Source: Streptomyces californicus
GTDB taxonomy: Bacteria; Actinomycetota; Actinomycetes; Streptomycetales; Streptomycetaceae
DNA length: 64,000 nt
Assembly (NCBI RefSeq): GCF_000717645.1
Contig: NZ_JNZZ01000002.1
Span: 372,001 to 436,000 of the forward strand
Direction: 5' to 3'
How positions within the stretch are numbered: position 1 is the stretch's first letter; each line of letters opens with the position of its first letter. Made by a program: the position numbers and the translations under genes. This document shows, in pieces, positions 36,803 to 45,747 of this stretch. The notes beneath the pieces are model-generated. The model saw nothing but the letters and a program-made list of their open reading frames with translations, did no database searches and was not told where the DNA came from.

Positions 36803-39800
36803 TCAGCCCTGCGGGTCCAGCGGGACGTCGACGTCGGCGAGAAGCCCGAGCAGCATGGCTTCCCACCGGTTCCTGATACGGGTCATCCGGCCGTGGCCGA
36901 ACCGCGCGAGCTGGTGCTCGAAGACACCGACCAGTCCGTCGGGGGTGTCGAACACCTCCAGCAGCAGGCCGAACTTGGCCGTCCCGTTGAACACCGGCTC
37001 CAGCGGAGTGACGCGGATGCCGTCGAGGCGTGGCGGAGTGCGGGCATCCAGGTAGGAGAAGGCGATGTCGCTGCCCGGACCTCGGCCGGCGCCGCGCTGC
37101 CCGCCCAGGTCGTCCACGATCGTGTCGAACGACACGTCGGAATGCTCCAGCACTCCGCGCCAGGCATCGTCCAGGGCGGCGACGGCCTGTCGTGCCGTCA
37201 GCCCCGGCCTTCTGCGCAGTCGCAGCGGGACGTGATTGATGAAGAGGCCCACCACGTCCGCGACCCGCTGATCGGTTCGGCCCGCCACCTCCACGCCGAT
37301 CACCTGTTCCGCGGAGCCCTCGGCGGTCACGGCGAGGGCGAAGGCCGTGAGCGTGAGGACGAACGGAGTGACACCCAACTCCGCTGCGATCAAGCGCAGT
37401 TGGTTGGAAAGCTCGCTCCCGAGCCGCACCGCCAGGCTGCTGCCCGAACGGTCGGTGTCCGTGGCGTCCGCCGGTCCGGCGCCGGGGGCGATTCCCGCCA
37501 GCTCTCGCCGCCAGAAGGCCAGATGGGGCCGGTTGCCGCCCGCGGCGACACGTTCACTCTCCCACCAGGTGCAGTCGGTGAAGGTGAGCTGCGGCGGCGG
37601 AAGCGAGAGGCCGCCGCCCGCGACACGATCGCGGTACAGGATCTCCAGGTCCCGCCACAGGATGTCGAAGGACCAGCCGTCGACGACCAGGTGGTGCGCG
37701 GTGAGGAGAAACACCCACTCCTCGGCATCGGTCCTCGCCAGGGTCGCCTCCACCAGAGGGCCGTCCAGCGCGAAGACCCTGCGCCCCGCCTGCTCCAGGA
37801 GCCGCTGCACGCCCGCCTCGCCGTCCTCCCGCGTGTCGGCCCTCGAAAGCCGTACGGCCGTCGGGTCGTCCACCGCCAACCAGGGGTCCTCACCGCCCAC
37901 GATCCTGACGCGCAGGGCCTCGTGCCGTGCCATCAGGTCGTGCAGGGCGCCCTCGAAGGCGGCCTCGTCGAGCGGGCCGTGCAGCCGGAACGCCTCCGGG
38001 ACGGTGTACGCGGCGGTACCGGGCCACAGCTGTTCGTCGATCCAGACCCGGCGCTGCGCCGCGGACAGCGGAGCGCGGTCGGTACCGCGCTGCCGCAGGC
38101 CGGCGTCGTCCCGCGGCGCCCGGCCGCCGTCCGGCTCGGGAAGGGCGGCGGCCAGGTCGCGCAGCACCGGGTGGCGCAGGAACAGGGTCAGGGGCGCTCT
38201 GACCCCCAGCTCCGCGCGGACCCGGGCGGACAGGGTGGCCACGAGCAGCGAGTGGCCGCCCAGGCTGAAGAAGTTGTCCTGCGGGCCGACCTCGTCGGTG
38301 CTGAGCAGGCTGCGCCAGATCTCCGCGAGCGCCAGTTCCCGGCGGCCGTTCAGTGCCGGTACCGCCGCGTCGTCGGAGCCGGAATCTCCGGTGGCTCGCG
38401 CCTCCCAGGGGTCGGGCAGCGCCGCGCGGTCCAGTTTGCCGTTGACCGTCAGCGGCAGGGCGTCCAGCGTGACGACGGCCGTCGGCACCATGTAGTGCGG
38501 CAACCGCTCGGCCAGCTTCGCGCGCAGGGCCTGGTCCGTGCCGTGCGGCTCTTCGGCCCGTACCGCGTAGGCGACGAGGTGAGCGGCCTCGGGGCTGTCC
38601 GGCCTGCGGACCACGGCCACGGCGGCGGACACCCCCGGCTGCTCGCACAGCACGCTCTCGATCTCGCCCGGTTCGATCCGGTGGCCGCGCAGCTGGACCT
38701 GGAAGTCGCCGCGCCCCTGGAAGTCCAGGAGGCCCTCCCCGGTGAACCGGCCCAAGTCGCCGGTGCGGTACATCCGGCTGCCGGGCGGCCCGTAGGGGTC
38801 GGGCAGGAAGCGGTCGGCGGTCAGCGCCGGCCGGCCCAGGTAGCCACGGGCCACCGGGGCCCCGGAGACGTACAGTTCGCCCACCGTCCCGCGCGGCACG
38901 AGGCGCAGCGCGTCGTCGAGCACGTACACCCGGGTGTTCGGGAAGGGACGGCCGATCGGCAGCCGCTCGGTGTCGGTGCGGCCCCGGACCTCGCAATCGG
39001 TCATCTCGACCGTGGTCTCCGTGGGCCCGTACATGTTGCGCAGTTCCGCGCCGAGCAGGTCCAGGCAGCGTCGTGCGGTCTGCACGGGCAGGGTCTCACC
39101 ACTGGTCATGACCTGGCGCAGGGTGGGGCAGCGGCCGGGCCCGTCGAGCGTCTCCAGCAGGACGTGCAGCATGCTCGGCACGAAGTGGACGACCGTCACC
39201 CGCTCCCGTTCGATCGCCTCGACCAGGTAGTCCGGGTCGGCATGCCGGCCGGCCTCCGCGACAACAAGGGTGGCGCCCGTGCTCAGCGCCCAGAACACCT
39301 CACGCACGGACACGTCGAAGGAGAGCGGCGACTTCAGCAGCAGCCGGTCGTCGGAGGTGAGCCGGAACTTCTCCTGGAGAGTCGTCAGATAGTTGACCAC
39401 GCTGTGGTGTTCGACCATCACGCCCTTGGGGCGGCCGGTGGAGCCCGAGGTGTAGATGACGTACGCCAGGTCCTGGGGGCGCGGCACCGGTTCGGGGACC
39501 GTGGCCGGGAAGCGGCTCAGTGCCTCGTGGTCATCGACGACGAGGACGGTCACGCCCGGGAGTTTTGGCAGCGAGGCGGTCTGCCGCCGTTGGGTGAGCA
39601 GGACGCGGGCGCCGCTGTCGCGGACCAGCCCGGCGATCCGCTCGGGCGGGTTGTCCGGTTCGATCGGCACATAGCCGCCGCCCGCCTTGAGCACTCCGTA
39701 CACGGCGGGGAGCACGTCGGCGCCACGGGCCAGGCAGAGGGCGACCGGCGTGTTGGCGCCGACGCCGTACTCGCGCAGGGCGTGGGCGACGCGGGAGGAG

Positions 39801-42800
39801 CGTTCGTCGAAGCCCGCGTAGCTGAGCGTGGCGACCGTTCCGGTGGCCTCCCGCCAGGTCAGGGCGGTGCGCTGCGGGGCCAGGGCCACCTGGCGGGCCA
39901 ACAGCCCGGTCAGCGTGAGGTCGTCGGGCAGCGGCCGCACGGGGCCCGCGCCCAGGGTGAGCAGCGCGTCCAGCGCGGATCCGGACAGCAGCGGCAGCCG
40001 GGCCACCTCGGTGCCGGGGGCGTCCGCCGCGGCGGTCAGCAACGTCTCCAACTGCTCCGCCCAGCGCAGCACGGTCGTGTGGTCGTAGACGTCCGTGCTG
40101 AATTCGATACCCAGGGACATGCCGTCATCGGTCGGCGGCCGGAAGGTGAACAGCACGTCGCACTGCGCGGTGCCGTCGTCCGTCTCCAGGGCGCGCACGG
40201 ACAGGCCCGGCAGGTCCGGGCTGTCGGGGAAGTCGTCGTACAGAGCGATGACCTGGAAGACGGGGGTGCGGCGCGCGTCGCGGCGCACGCCCAGCTTCTC
40301 GACGACCCGGGCGAAGGGCACGGCGGAGTGGTCCATGGCGTCGAGCAGGCTTCGCTCGGCGCGCTCCACCACCGTGGCGAAGGCAGTGGTGGGGCCGACC
40401 GGCCACCGTAACGCCACCGAGTTGAGGCACAGGCCCACGAGGTCGTCCAGCTCGGCGTCGAAGCGCCCGGCGACCGCACTGCCGATCACCACGTCCTCGT
40501 GGCCGCCCGCGCGGTGCACAAGGGTGCTCAGACCGGCGAGCAGGACCACGAACGGTGTTGTGCGGTGCGCGGCGGCGAGCCGACGAACGGCGTCGGCCCC
40601 GCGCGGTCCGAACGCCGGCCGGAGGGTCGCGCCGCGCCCGGTGCGTTGTGCGGGCCGGGGCCGGTCCAGGGGCAGGGTCACCTCCTCGGGGATGCCGTGC
40701 AACTCGGTGGTGAAGTACTCCAGATCCCGGTCGGTGACGCCGTCGCGCTCGTTGCGGCGCTCGATGTCCACGTAGCGCCGGTAGCTGACGACCGGACGCC
40801 CGGGTACGGCTTCCCCGCCCGTCCGGGCCCGGTAGTGCGCGGCGATGTCCTCCAGCAGCACCTCGGTGGACCAGCCGTCCGCCACGATGTGGTGGACCAC
40901 GATCACCAGCAGGTGCTCCTCGGCGCCGAGCGGCACCAGTACCGGCCGGAACAGAGGTCCGGCCACCAGGTCGAGACCGGCCGTCTCTTCGGCGACCACC
41001 CGCCGTACCACCTCGTCCGGGTCGCCGCCCGGCTCCGGCGGCGCGTGGCTCAGCCGCAACGCCTCGGCCGGCACCTCGGCCCGCACGGGGGTGCCGTCCC
41101 GGTCGGGGAAGCACGATCGCAGGGAGTCGTGCCGCCGCACCACCGCGTCGACGGCCCAGCCGAGCGCCTCGGTGTCCAGGGCGCCCGCGAGATGGAGGGC
41201 GAGAGTGATGGCGTACTCGGCGGGGGTCTCGGAGATCTGCGCCAGCAGCCACATACGGTGCTGGGCGGCGGACAGCTCGCCTTCCGCGGTGCCCCGCGCA
41301 CCACTGTCCGGGGCGTCGTCGAGCGTGACGCGCAGTGCGTCGGCCAGCTGGGCCGGTGTCTGGTGTTCGAAGACCGCGCGGACGCCGATCGCCGTGTCCA
41401 GGGCCGAGCGCAGCTTGGCCACGAGCCGGGTCGCGTGCAGGGAGTTGCCGCCCTTGTCGAAGAAGTTCTCGTGCGGGGCGACAGGTGTTCCGCCCAGGAC
41501 GTCCGCTGTGGCGTCGAGGACGGCGCGTAGGACGGGGTCGGTTTGTTCGGGTGCCGGCGGTACCGCGGCGAGGTCCTGCCGCGCGGCGATGTCGGCCAGT
41601 GCGTTCCGGTCGATCTTGCCGTTGGGGGACAGGGGGAGCGTGTCCAGTGCGACCAGCCGGGAGGGGACGAGCGCGGCGGGCAGCCGCTGTGCGAGGAACC
41701 CGCGCAGCTCTTCGGCGTCGGCTTCCGCGCCGGTGAAGAATCCGGTCAGGGTCGCCCCAGCGCCGGCGCCCGCAGGGACGGCGGCGGCCAGGGAGACGTG
41801 CGGATGGGCCGTCATCGCCGCCTCGATCTCACCGGGTTCGATCCGTCGGCCGTGCAGCTTCACCTGGTGGTCGATACGCCCCAGCAGCCGCAGCTCTCCG
41901 CTGCCCTCGACCCGGCCGAGGTCACCGGTGCGGTACAGCCGGCTCCCGGGAGGTCCGTACGGGTCGGGCAGGAAGCGCTGCGCGGTCAGGGCCGCCCGCC
42001 CGTGGTAGCCCCGGGTCACGCTGGCCCCGCCCAGATAGACCTCGCCCACCTCGTTCGGGGCCAGTCGCCTCATCTCGTCGTCCAGGACGTACGCGGTGGC
42101 GCCGGCCATGGGACGGCCGACCAGCACCGGTGCGTCCGGCAGGTCCCGGGGCGCCGTCCACCACGTGGAGTCGACGGAGACCTCGGTCGCTCCGTACAGG
42201 TTCACCACGTCGCACGGGAGGCGGTCGTGCACGTCGACCACCAGCGTGGGATCGAGTGCCTCTCCGCTGACGAAGATCCGGCGCAGCCCGGCGCACTGCC
42301 GGGGATCGAGCCCGTCCACGAAGGTCCGCAGCAGTGAGGGCACCATGTGGAAGGACGTCACGCCGTGCTCGGCTATCAGCCCGCTCAGGTAGGCGGCGTC
42401 CGTGTGGCTGCCCGAGCGGGGGAGCACGGTGGCGCCGCCGGTCAGCAGCGGCAGGAAGATCTCGTACACGGAGACGTCGAAGGAGAGCGACGTGACCTGC
42501 AGCATTCGGTCGCGCGGCCCCATCGGGAAGTGCTCCAGCATGCCCAGCAGATAGCTGACGATGCCACGGTGCTCGACCATCACACCCTTGGGCAGCCCGG
42601 TGGAGCCCGAGGTGTAGACGATGTAGGCCAGACGCTCGGGCCGTGGCTCCTGCTCGACCGGCGTGACCGGCCGGCGCGCGGACGTCCCGGCCCCGCTCTC
42701 CGCGCCCACCGGCACGACCGCCACCTGTCCCGTCCCGTCGCGCAGGTCCTCGGGCAGCCGGTCCCGCAGGTCCTGGCGCAGTAGGACGGCCCGCGCCCCG

Positions 42801-43174
42801 GAGTCGTCCAGCATGTGGCGGATCCGCGCCGTCGGGTACGCCGGGTCGATGGGCACGAAGGCTCCGCCGGCCTTCAGCACGCCGAGCAGTGCGACGACCA
42901 GCTCCGGATCACGTTCCAGCATCACCCCGACGGGTGTCTCGGCACGCACACCGAGGGCCCGCAGCCGGTGGGCGAGCCGCGTGCTCCGCTCGTCCAGTTC
43001 GGCGTAGGTCAGCAGCCCGTCGTCGTGAACAACGGCGGTGGCTCCGGGCGTTGCGGCGGCTTGCGCGCCGACGAGTTCGTGCAACGTCGCGTCACGGCCG
43101 ATCGGACCGTTCGACGCTGCGGCATTCGACGCTGTCAGGGCAAGCAGGTGATGTGCGTCATCTCTGGCTTCCAT
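36803..43174 (-). CDS. vioA: NRPS, two modules A-PCP-C-A-PCP-C
   Basis: The 2123-residue first synthetase of the viomycin core. Domains: A1 about 30-540, PCP1 with S578 (KGGNSLHA), C1 about 620-1040 with HHIVADG (H761), A2 about 1090-1590, PCP2 with S1642 (LGGHSLLVA), C2 about 1690-2110 with HHLVVDG (H1827). There is no starter C domain, fitting an initiating protein; the two A domains are assigned to Dap and serine in the pathway, the second also serving VioI. All core motifs look intact. Codon 922 (40411-40409) is TTA, inside C1. It is the first gene of the long minus-strand run and begins at the ATG 43174, behind a GGGAG. Confidence 0.94.
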   Translation of the reverse strand: MEARDDAHHLLALTASNAAASNGPIGRDATLHELVGAQAAATPGATAVVHDDGLLTYAELDERSTRLAHRLRALGVRAETPVGVMLERDPELVVALLGVLKAGGAFVPIDPAYPTARIRHMLDDSGARAVLLRQDLRDRLPEDLRDGTGQVAVVPVGAESGAGTSARRPVTPVEQEPRPERLAYIVYTSGSTGLPKGVMVEHRGIVSYLLGMLEHFPMGPRDRMLQVTSLSFDVSVYEIFLPLLTGGATVLPRSGSHTDAAYLSGLIAEHGVTSFHMVPSLLRTFVDGLDPRQCAGLRRIFVSGEALDPTLVVDVHDRLPCDVVNLYGATEVSVDSTWWTAPRDLPDAPVLVGRPMAGATAYVLDDEMRRLAPNEVGEVYLGGASVTRGYHGRAALTAQRFLPDPYGPPGSRLYRTGDLGRVEGSGELRLLGRIDHQVKLHGRRIEPGEIEAAMTAHPHVSLAAAVPAGAGAGATLTGFFTGAEADAEELRGFLAQRLPAALVPSRLVALDTLPLSPNGKIDRNALADIAARQDLAAVPPAPEQTDPVLRAVLDATADVLGGTPVAPHENFFDKGGNSLHATRLVAKLRSALDTAIGVRAVFEHQTPAQLADALRVTLDDAPDSGARGTAEGELSAAQHRMWLLAQISETPAEYAITLALHLAGALDTEALGWAVDAVVRRHDSLRSCFPDRDGTPVRAEVPAEALRLSHAPPEPGGDPDEVVRRVVAEETAGLDLVAGPLFRPVLVPLGAEEHLLVIVVHHIVADGWSTEVLLEDIAAHYRARTGGEAVPGRPVVSYRRYVDIERRNERDGVTDRDLEYFTTELHGIPEEVTLPLDRPRPAQRTGRGATLRPAFGPRGADAVRRLAAAHRTTPFVVLLAGLSTLVHRAGGHEDVVIGSAVAGRFDAELDDLVGLCLNSVALRWPVGPTTAFATVVERAERSLLDAMDHSAVPFARVVEKLGVRRDARRTPVFQVIALYDDFPDSPDLPGLSVRALETDDGTAQCDVLFTFRPPTDDGMSLGIEFSTDVYDHTTVLRWAEQLETLLTAAADAPGTEVARLPLLSGSALDALLTLGAGPVRPLPDDLTLTGLLARQVALAPQRTALTWREATGTVATLSYAGFDERSSRVAHALREYGVGANTPVALCLARGADVLPAVYGVLKAGGGYVPIEPDNPPERIAGLVRDSGARVLLTQRRQTASLPKLPGVTVLVVDDHEALSRFPATVPEPVPRPQDLAYVIYTSGSTGRPKGVMVEHHSVVNYLTTLQEKFRLTSDDRLLLKSPLSFDVSVREVFWALSTGATLVVAEAGRHADPDYLVEAIERERVTVVHFVPSMLHVLLETLDGPGRCPTLRQVMTSGETLPVQTARRCLDLLGAELRNMYGPTETTVEMTDCEVRGRTDTERLPIGRPFPNTRVYVLDDALRLVPRGTVGELYVSGAPVARGYLGRPALTADRFLPDPYGPPGSRMYRTGDLGRFTGEGLLDFQGRGDFQVQLRGHRIEPGEIESVLCEQPGVSAAVAVVRRPDSPEAAHLVAYAVRAEEPHGTDQALRAKLAERLPHYMVPTAVVTLDALPLTVNGKLDRAALPDPWEARATGDSGSDDAAVPALNGRRELALAEIWRSLLSTDEVGPQDNFFSLGGHSLLVATLSARVRAELGVRAPLTLFLRHPVLRDLAAALPEPDGGRAPRDDAGLRQRGTDRAPLSAAQRRVWIDEQLWPGTAAYTVPEAFRLHGPLDEAAFEGALHDLMARHEALRVRIVGGEDPWLAVDDPTAVRLSRADTREDGEAGVQRLLEQAGRRVFALDGPLVEATLARTDAEEWVFLLTAHHLVVDGWSFDILWRDLEILYRDRVAGGGLSLPPPQLTFTDCTWWESERVAAGGNRPHLAFWRRELAGIAPGAGPADATDTDRSGSSLAVRLGSELSNQLRLIAAELGVTPFVLTLTAFALAVTAEGSAEQVIGVEVAGRTDQRVADVVGLFINHVPLRLRRRPGLTARQAVAALDDAWRGVLEHSDVSFDTIVDDLGGQRGAGRGPGSDIAFSYLDARTPPRLDGIRVTPLEPVFNGTAKFGLLLEVFDTPDGLVGVFEHQLARFGHGRMTRIRNRWEAMLLGLLADVDVPLDPQG

Positions 43175-43578
43175 ACAGGGAGACTCCCGGCATCGGGCTC
43201 GCTTACGGCGGCCGTTCCATGGTGCGCGTGCCGGGGAAGCTCGATCAATTGTCCCTTCGTCGCTGTGACGGGTGATTCCTTTGGCGGTTCATGGACCGCG
43301 ACCACGGTGGTAGGCCGAACTCCACCGAAGGGATAACACTCTTCCGTCGTCGGGATGCCCGAACGAACGACAAGCGTCTGAGCGCATGTGGTCGGGGTCC
43401 GCCGTTCTGGGCAGTGACACCGTGTCCGGCCCTCGAACGTCCGCTGTGGGCCGCTGGAGCCGACGGGTGGGCGCGGTCGGCAAGGACCCTCCTCGCGGTG
43501 TTTCGAGGGCCGCGTCCATGAGGGCCGGTCCGCGGCCGGACACCCACCATGCGCCATCTCGCCCAACTCCTCGGGATG
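43175..43578. promoter_or_regulatory. Upstream region of vioA
   Basis: 404 bp with no supported gene, holding the promoter for the main biosynthetic run. A short inverted repeat (GGGAGTCTCCC) lies just before the vioA start. I cannot place the promoter boxes with confidence. Confidence 0.5.
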
Positions 43579-43887
43579 TCACGGCCCATGGCGTGGGGGC
43601 GGGGCACGCCCGAGGGGTTGGCGGGGGCGGGCCCCGTGGGTGGCGGGCCGGGGGCCCGGGCCATTTGGGGGGAGGGCGACCCGGCTCACGGTGCCGGCCG
43701 GGAGCAGCACGTGCTTACCGAAGATCCATACGCCGGTGTCGACCACCAGGTAGGAGGACGTCACGTCGTCGGAGTGCTTGTCGACCTTGCCGATGCTGCC
43801 GTCCGTCGCCTCGACCTTGTAGCCGATCAGGTCGGTGCCGACGGTGTGACCGGCGGCCGGCTGGTATCCCCACAGGTTGTCCGTCAT
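43579..43887 (-). CDS. PRC-barrel protein with aberrant C-terminus
   Basis: The first about 70 residues of this 102-residue frame are a clear Streptomyces PRC-barrel protein (DNLWGYQPAAGHTVGTDLIG, GSIGKVDKHSDD, VWIFGKHVLLPAGTVSRV). After that point (about 43680) the family's conserved continuation, an acidic stretch with a YVDRTK-type motif, is missing and is replaced by a Pro/Arg/Gly-rich tail. The gene is therefore probably truncated by a rearrangement. AAGGAG lies 8 nt before the ATG at 43887. It is the first gene beyond vioA, so the break marks the cluster edge. The rest of the gene is not found nearby. Confidence 0.7.
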   Translation of the reverse strand: MTDNLWGYQPAAGHTVGTDLIGYKVEATDGSIGKVDKHSDDVTSSYLVVDTGVWIFGKHVLLPAGTVSRVALPPNGPGPRPATHGARPRQPLGRAPPPRHGP

Positions 43888-44228
43888 GGAAAGCTCCTTC
43901 GTTCGCGAGGAATTCGTTCGCATGGAAGTCAATGAAAAATCTTCGCGGGAAACACCGGTTCGGATATCAGTGACGGCGATGTGTGTCGCCTTCGATGTCT
44001 CTGCCGTCCTTCGTTGTTTCCTCATTCACCGCTGACGGTCTCGTGCCCCGGCACCTCCGGCGCATGTCCACGAAATGAGGTGTTTTCCGATCGCGTCAGG
44101 GGGAAGTCGGTGGGGCCCCGCCATGCGTGGTGCGCCGGGATTACCGACGAGGTCGCGAGATGTACGGGTGGAGGTGACCGGCTCGTCGGCGTGCCGGGCA
44201 CCCATCTGCCGGTCTTCCTTCGAGGGCC

Positions 44229-44266
44229 CCGGGGAGCCAGGAAAGCTCCGGGGAGCCAAGAAAGCC
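44229..44266. repeat. 19-bp tandem duplication
   Basis: Two adjacent 19-bp copies beginning CCGGGGAGCCA differ at two positions. A second simple array, GGGCGGTC repeated, follows near 44335-44360. Both are non-coding. Confidence 0.7.
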
Positions 44267-44689
44267 AGGGGCCCGGGGGAGCCCGCGGGAGCCGGCCGGT
44301 CGCAGCCCGGTTGTCGGAGCATCGTGTCGTCGGCCGGGCGGTCGGGCGGTCGGGCGGCCGGGCCGGCCGGCACATGCGCATCGAGCCGCGCCGGGCCGAT
44401 CCTCTGATGAGAAGGTTCCGTGCCCATCGGATCGGCGACTGTCGCTCCTCCCGAAGGTACGCGTGAATCCTGGATGGAATGCGCCCGCGTGCGCGGGGGG
44501 CGAAAGAGGGGGCATTCGCTGTTCTCTTACTTGCTTTCGAAGGTGCACGCGCGCGAGTGCATTTCTCTCCTTTGGTCAGGCATTTCTGGCCAATTGGCCT
44601 GATCGGCAGCACGTGTGACGGGGGCTCGACGTCCTGGTGCGAGATGGTCAACGCGGCGAGCCAAGGAGCTAGTTGACTTCTCGTGGGCG

Positions 44690-44708
44690 CGGAACGTACT
44701 GCGTTCCG
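44690..44708. promoter_or_regulatory. Inverted repeat CGGAACG-N5-CGTTCCG
   Basis: Perfect 7-bp arms with a 5-nt spacer, about 240 bp before the HAD gene. No adjacent T-run, so a protein-binding site is more likely than a terminator. Confidence 0.4.
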
Positions 44709-44841
44709 GATCTCTCCGTAGAGGGCTTCCCGGGTGCGTGTCGAGCGGCCAAATCGGTGATTGCACCGCAGCCTCGCATGTGAATACCTTCGGGAAACGC
44801 CACTTCTTTGTATGCCGGTATCCGAACTTCGGTACCGGTGT

Positions 44842-44864
44842 TCACATCCGAATAGCGGATGTGA
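44842..44864. promoter_or_regulatory. Inverted repeat TCACATCCG-N5-CGGATGTGA
   Basis: Perfect 9-bp arms with the AT-rich spacer AATAG, ending 81 bp before the HAD start. The position fits an operator for that gene. The regulator is unknown. Confidence 0.5.
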
Positions 44865-44945
44865 CGGGAATTTTCCGAGTGGCGATCCCACAGCCTGCGG
44901 TCCCGCGCCATGCCGGGTCGCATCTCCCCCAGGAGTGGTCCGCTG

Positions 44946-45674
44946 ATGACCATCACCGAACAGCCCGTCCGCGGCTGGTCACCCGAAGCCGTTGTCTTCG
45001 ACTGCGACGGCACCCTCATGGACACCGAACAGCACTGGCAGGACGCCCGGATCCGGGCCTTTCACGACTTCGGTCTCCGGCCGGCGCCAGGATTCGCCGA
45101 ACGCGCCAAGGGCGTCCACTACCTCGCCTGCGGCCGGATGATGGCCGACGAGGCCGGGAAACCGGACCTGGCACCGGAGATCACGGAATCCTTGCTCTCC
45201 CACTTCATGGACCGCGTTGCCGACGACCCGGTGACCATGCCCGGGGCGGCCGAGTTCGTCCACCGCCTGTCGGGACGGCTCCCCCTGGCCGTGGCGAGCA
45301 ACTGCCCCTTGACGGTGGTGGAACAGAGCCTGGACCGGGCCGGGCTGCTGTCCTGCTTCCGCCACATCGTCGTCCCCGGCGCCCCCCGGCCGTCCGGTGT
45401 GACGCCGGAGGGCGGAGCTTTCGCGGAAGGCGTCATCAGGCCCAAGCCCTGGCCGGACGTCTACACCACCGCGACACTGCTCTGCGGCGCCCGGCCCGAG
45501 CGGACGCTGGCGGTGGAGGACTCGCTGACGGGCATCGAATCCGCCCGCCGGGCCCGGCTGCGCGTGATCGGGGTCGGCCCACAGCCCCCGGACGGCGAGA
45601 GCGCGGTCGACTTGTGGGTGCCCACGCTGCGCGCCCCCCAGTTGCTGGAGCTGGACTGGGTACGCGGCGGATAG
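44946..45674 (+). CDS. HAD-superfamily phosphatase
   Basis: A 242-residue HAD hydrolase of the beta-phosphoglucomutase/phosphatase subgroup. Motif I is VVFDCDGTLMDTE (nucleophile D in DCDGT), motif II VASN, motif III lysine in RPKPWPDVY and motif IV LAVEDSLTGIESA. A helical cap lies between motifs I and II. AGGAG stands about 10 nt before the ATG. It acts on a small phosphorylated metabolite that cannot be named from sequence. It converges on the UbiD gene and shares a terminator with it. A link to viomycin phosphate is possible but unsupported. Confidence 0.88.
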   Translation: MTITEQPVRGWSPEAVVFDCDGTLMDTEQHWQDARIRAFHDFGLRPAPGFAERAKGVHYLACGRMMADEAGKPDLAPEITESLLSHFMDRVADDPVTMPGAAEFVHRLSGRLPLAVASNCPLTVVEQSLDRAGLLSCFRHIVVPGAPRPSGVTPEGGAFAEGVIRPKPWPDVYTTATLLCGARPERTLAVEDSLTGIESARRARLRVIGVGPQPPDGESAVDLWVPTLRAPQLLELDWVRGG

Positions 45675-45686
45675 CGACGTGCGCCT

Positions 45687-45727
45687 CCCTCCACGGCTGA
45701 GACGCGGTTCGCGGATGCCGTGGAGGG
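45687..45727. terminator. Hairpin between convergent genes
   Basis: CCCTCCACGGC and GCCGTGGAGGG form a perfect 11-bp stem around a 19-nt loop in the 73-bp gap between the HAD and UbiD genes. Confidence 0.6.
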
Positions 45728-45747
45728 TGCTCCGCGCGGTGCGGCGT

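Larger units (their letters stand above)
43888..44945. other. Long non-coding region right of the cluster
   Basis: About 1.06 kb without a convincing gene; the open frames here have no family resemblance and unlikely composition. It contains two short repeat arrays and two perfect inverted repeats (separate entries). It should include promoters for the PRC-barrel gene and the HAD gene. It may be the debris of a rearrangement. Confidence 0.55.

Noticed and set aside
43245..43292. A 15-codon minus-strand leader ORF upstream of vioA
   Set aside because: It has no ribosome-binding site, and a frame this short is expected by chance; there is no attenuator-like structure next to it.
44022..44891. 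Open frames of up to 289 codons in the 1-kb gap right of the cluster
   Set aside because: No start signal, no family resemblance, and Arg/Pro/Ser-rich translations typical of non-coding high-GC DNA.
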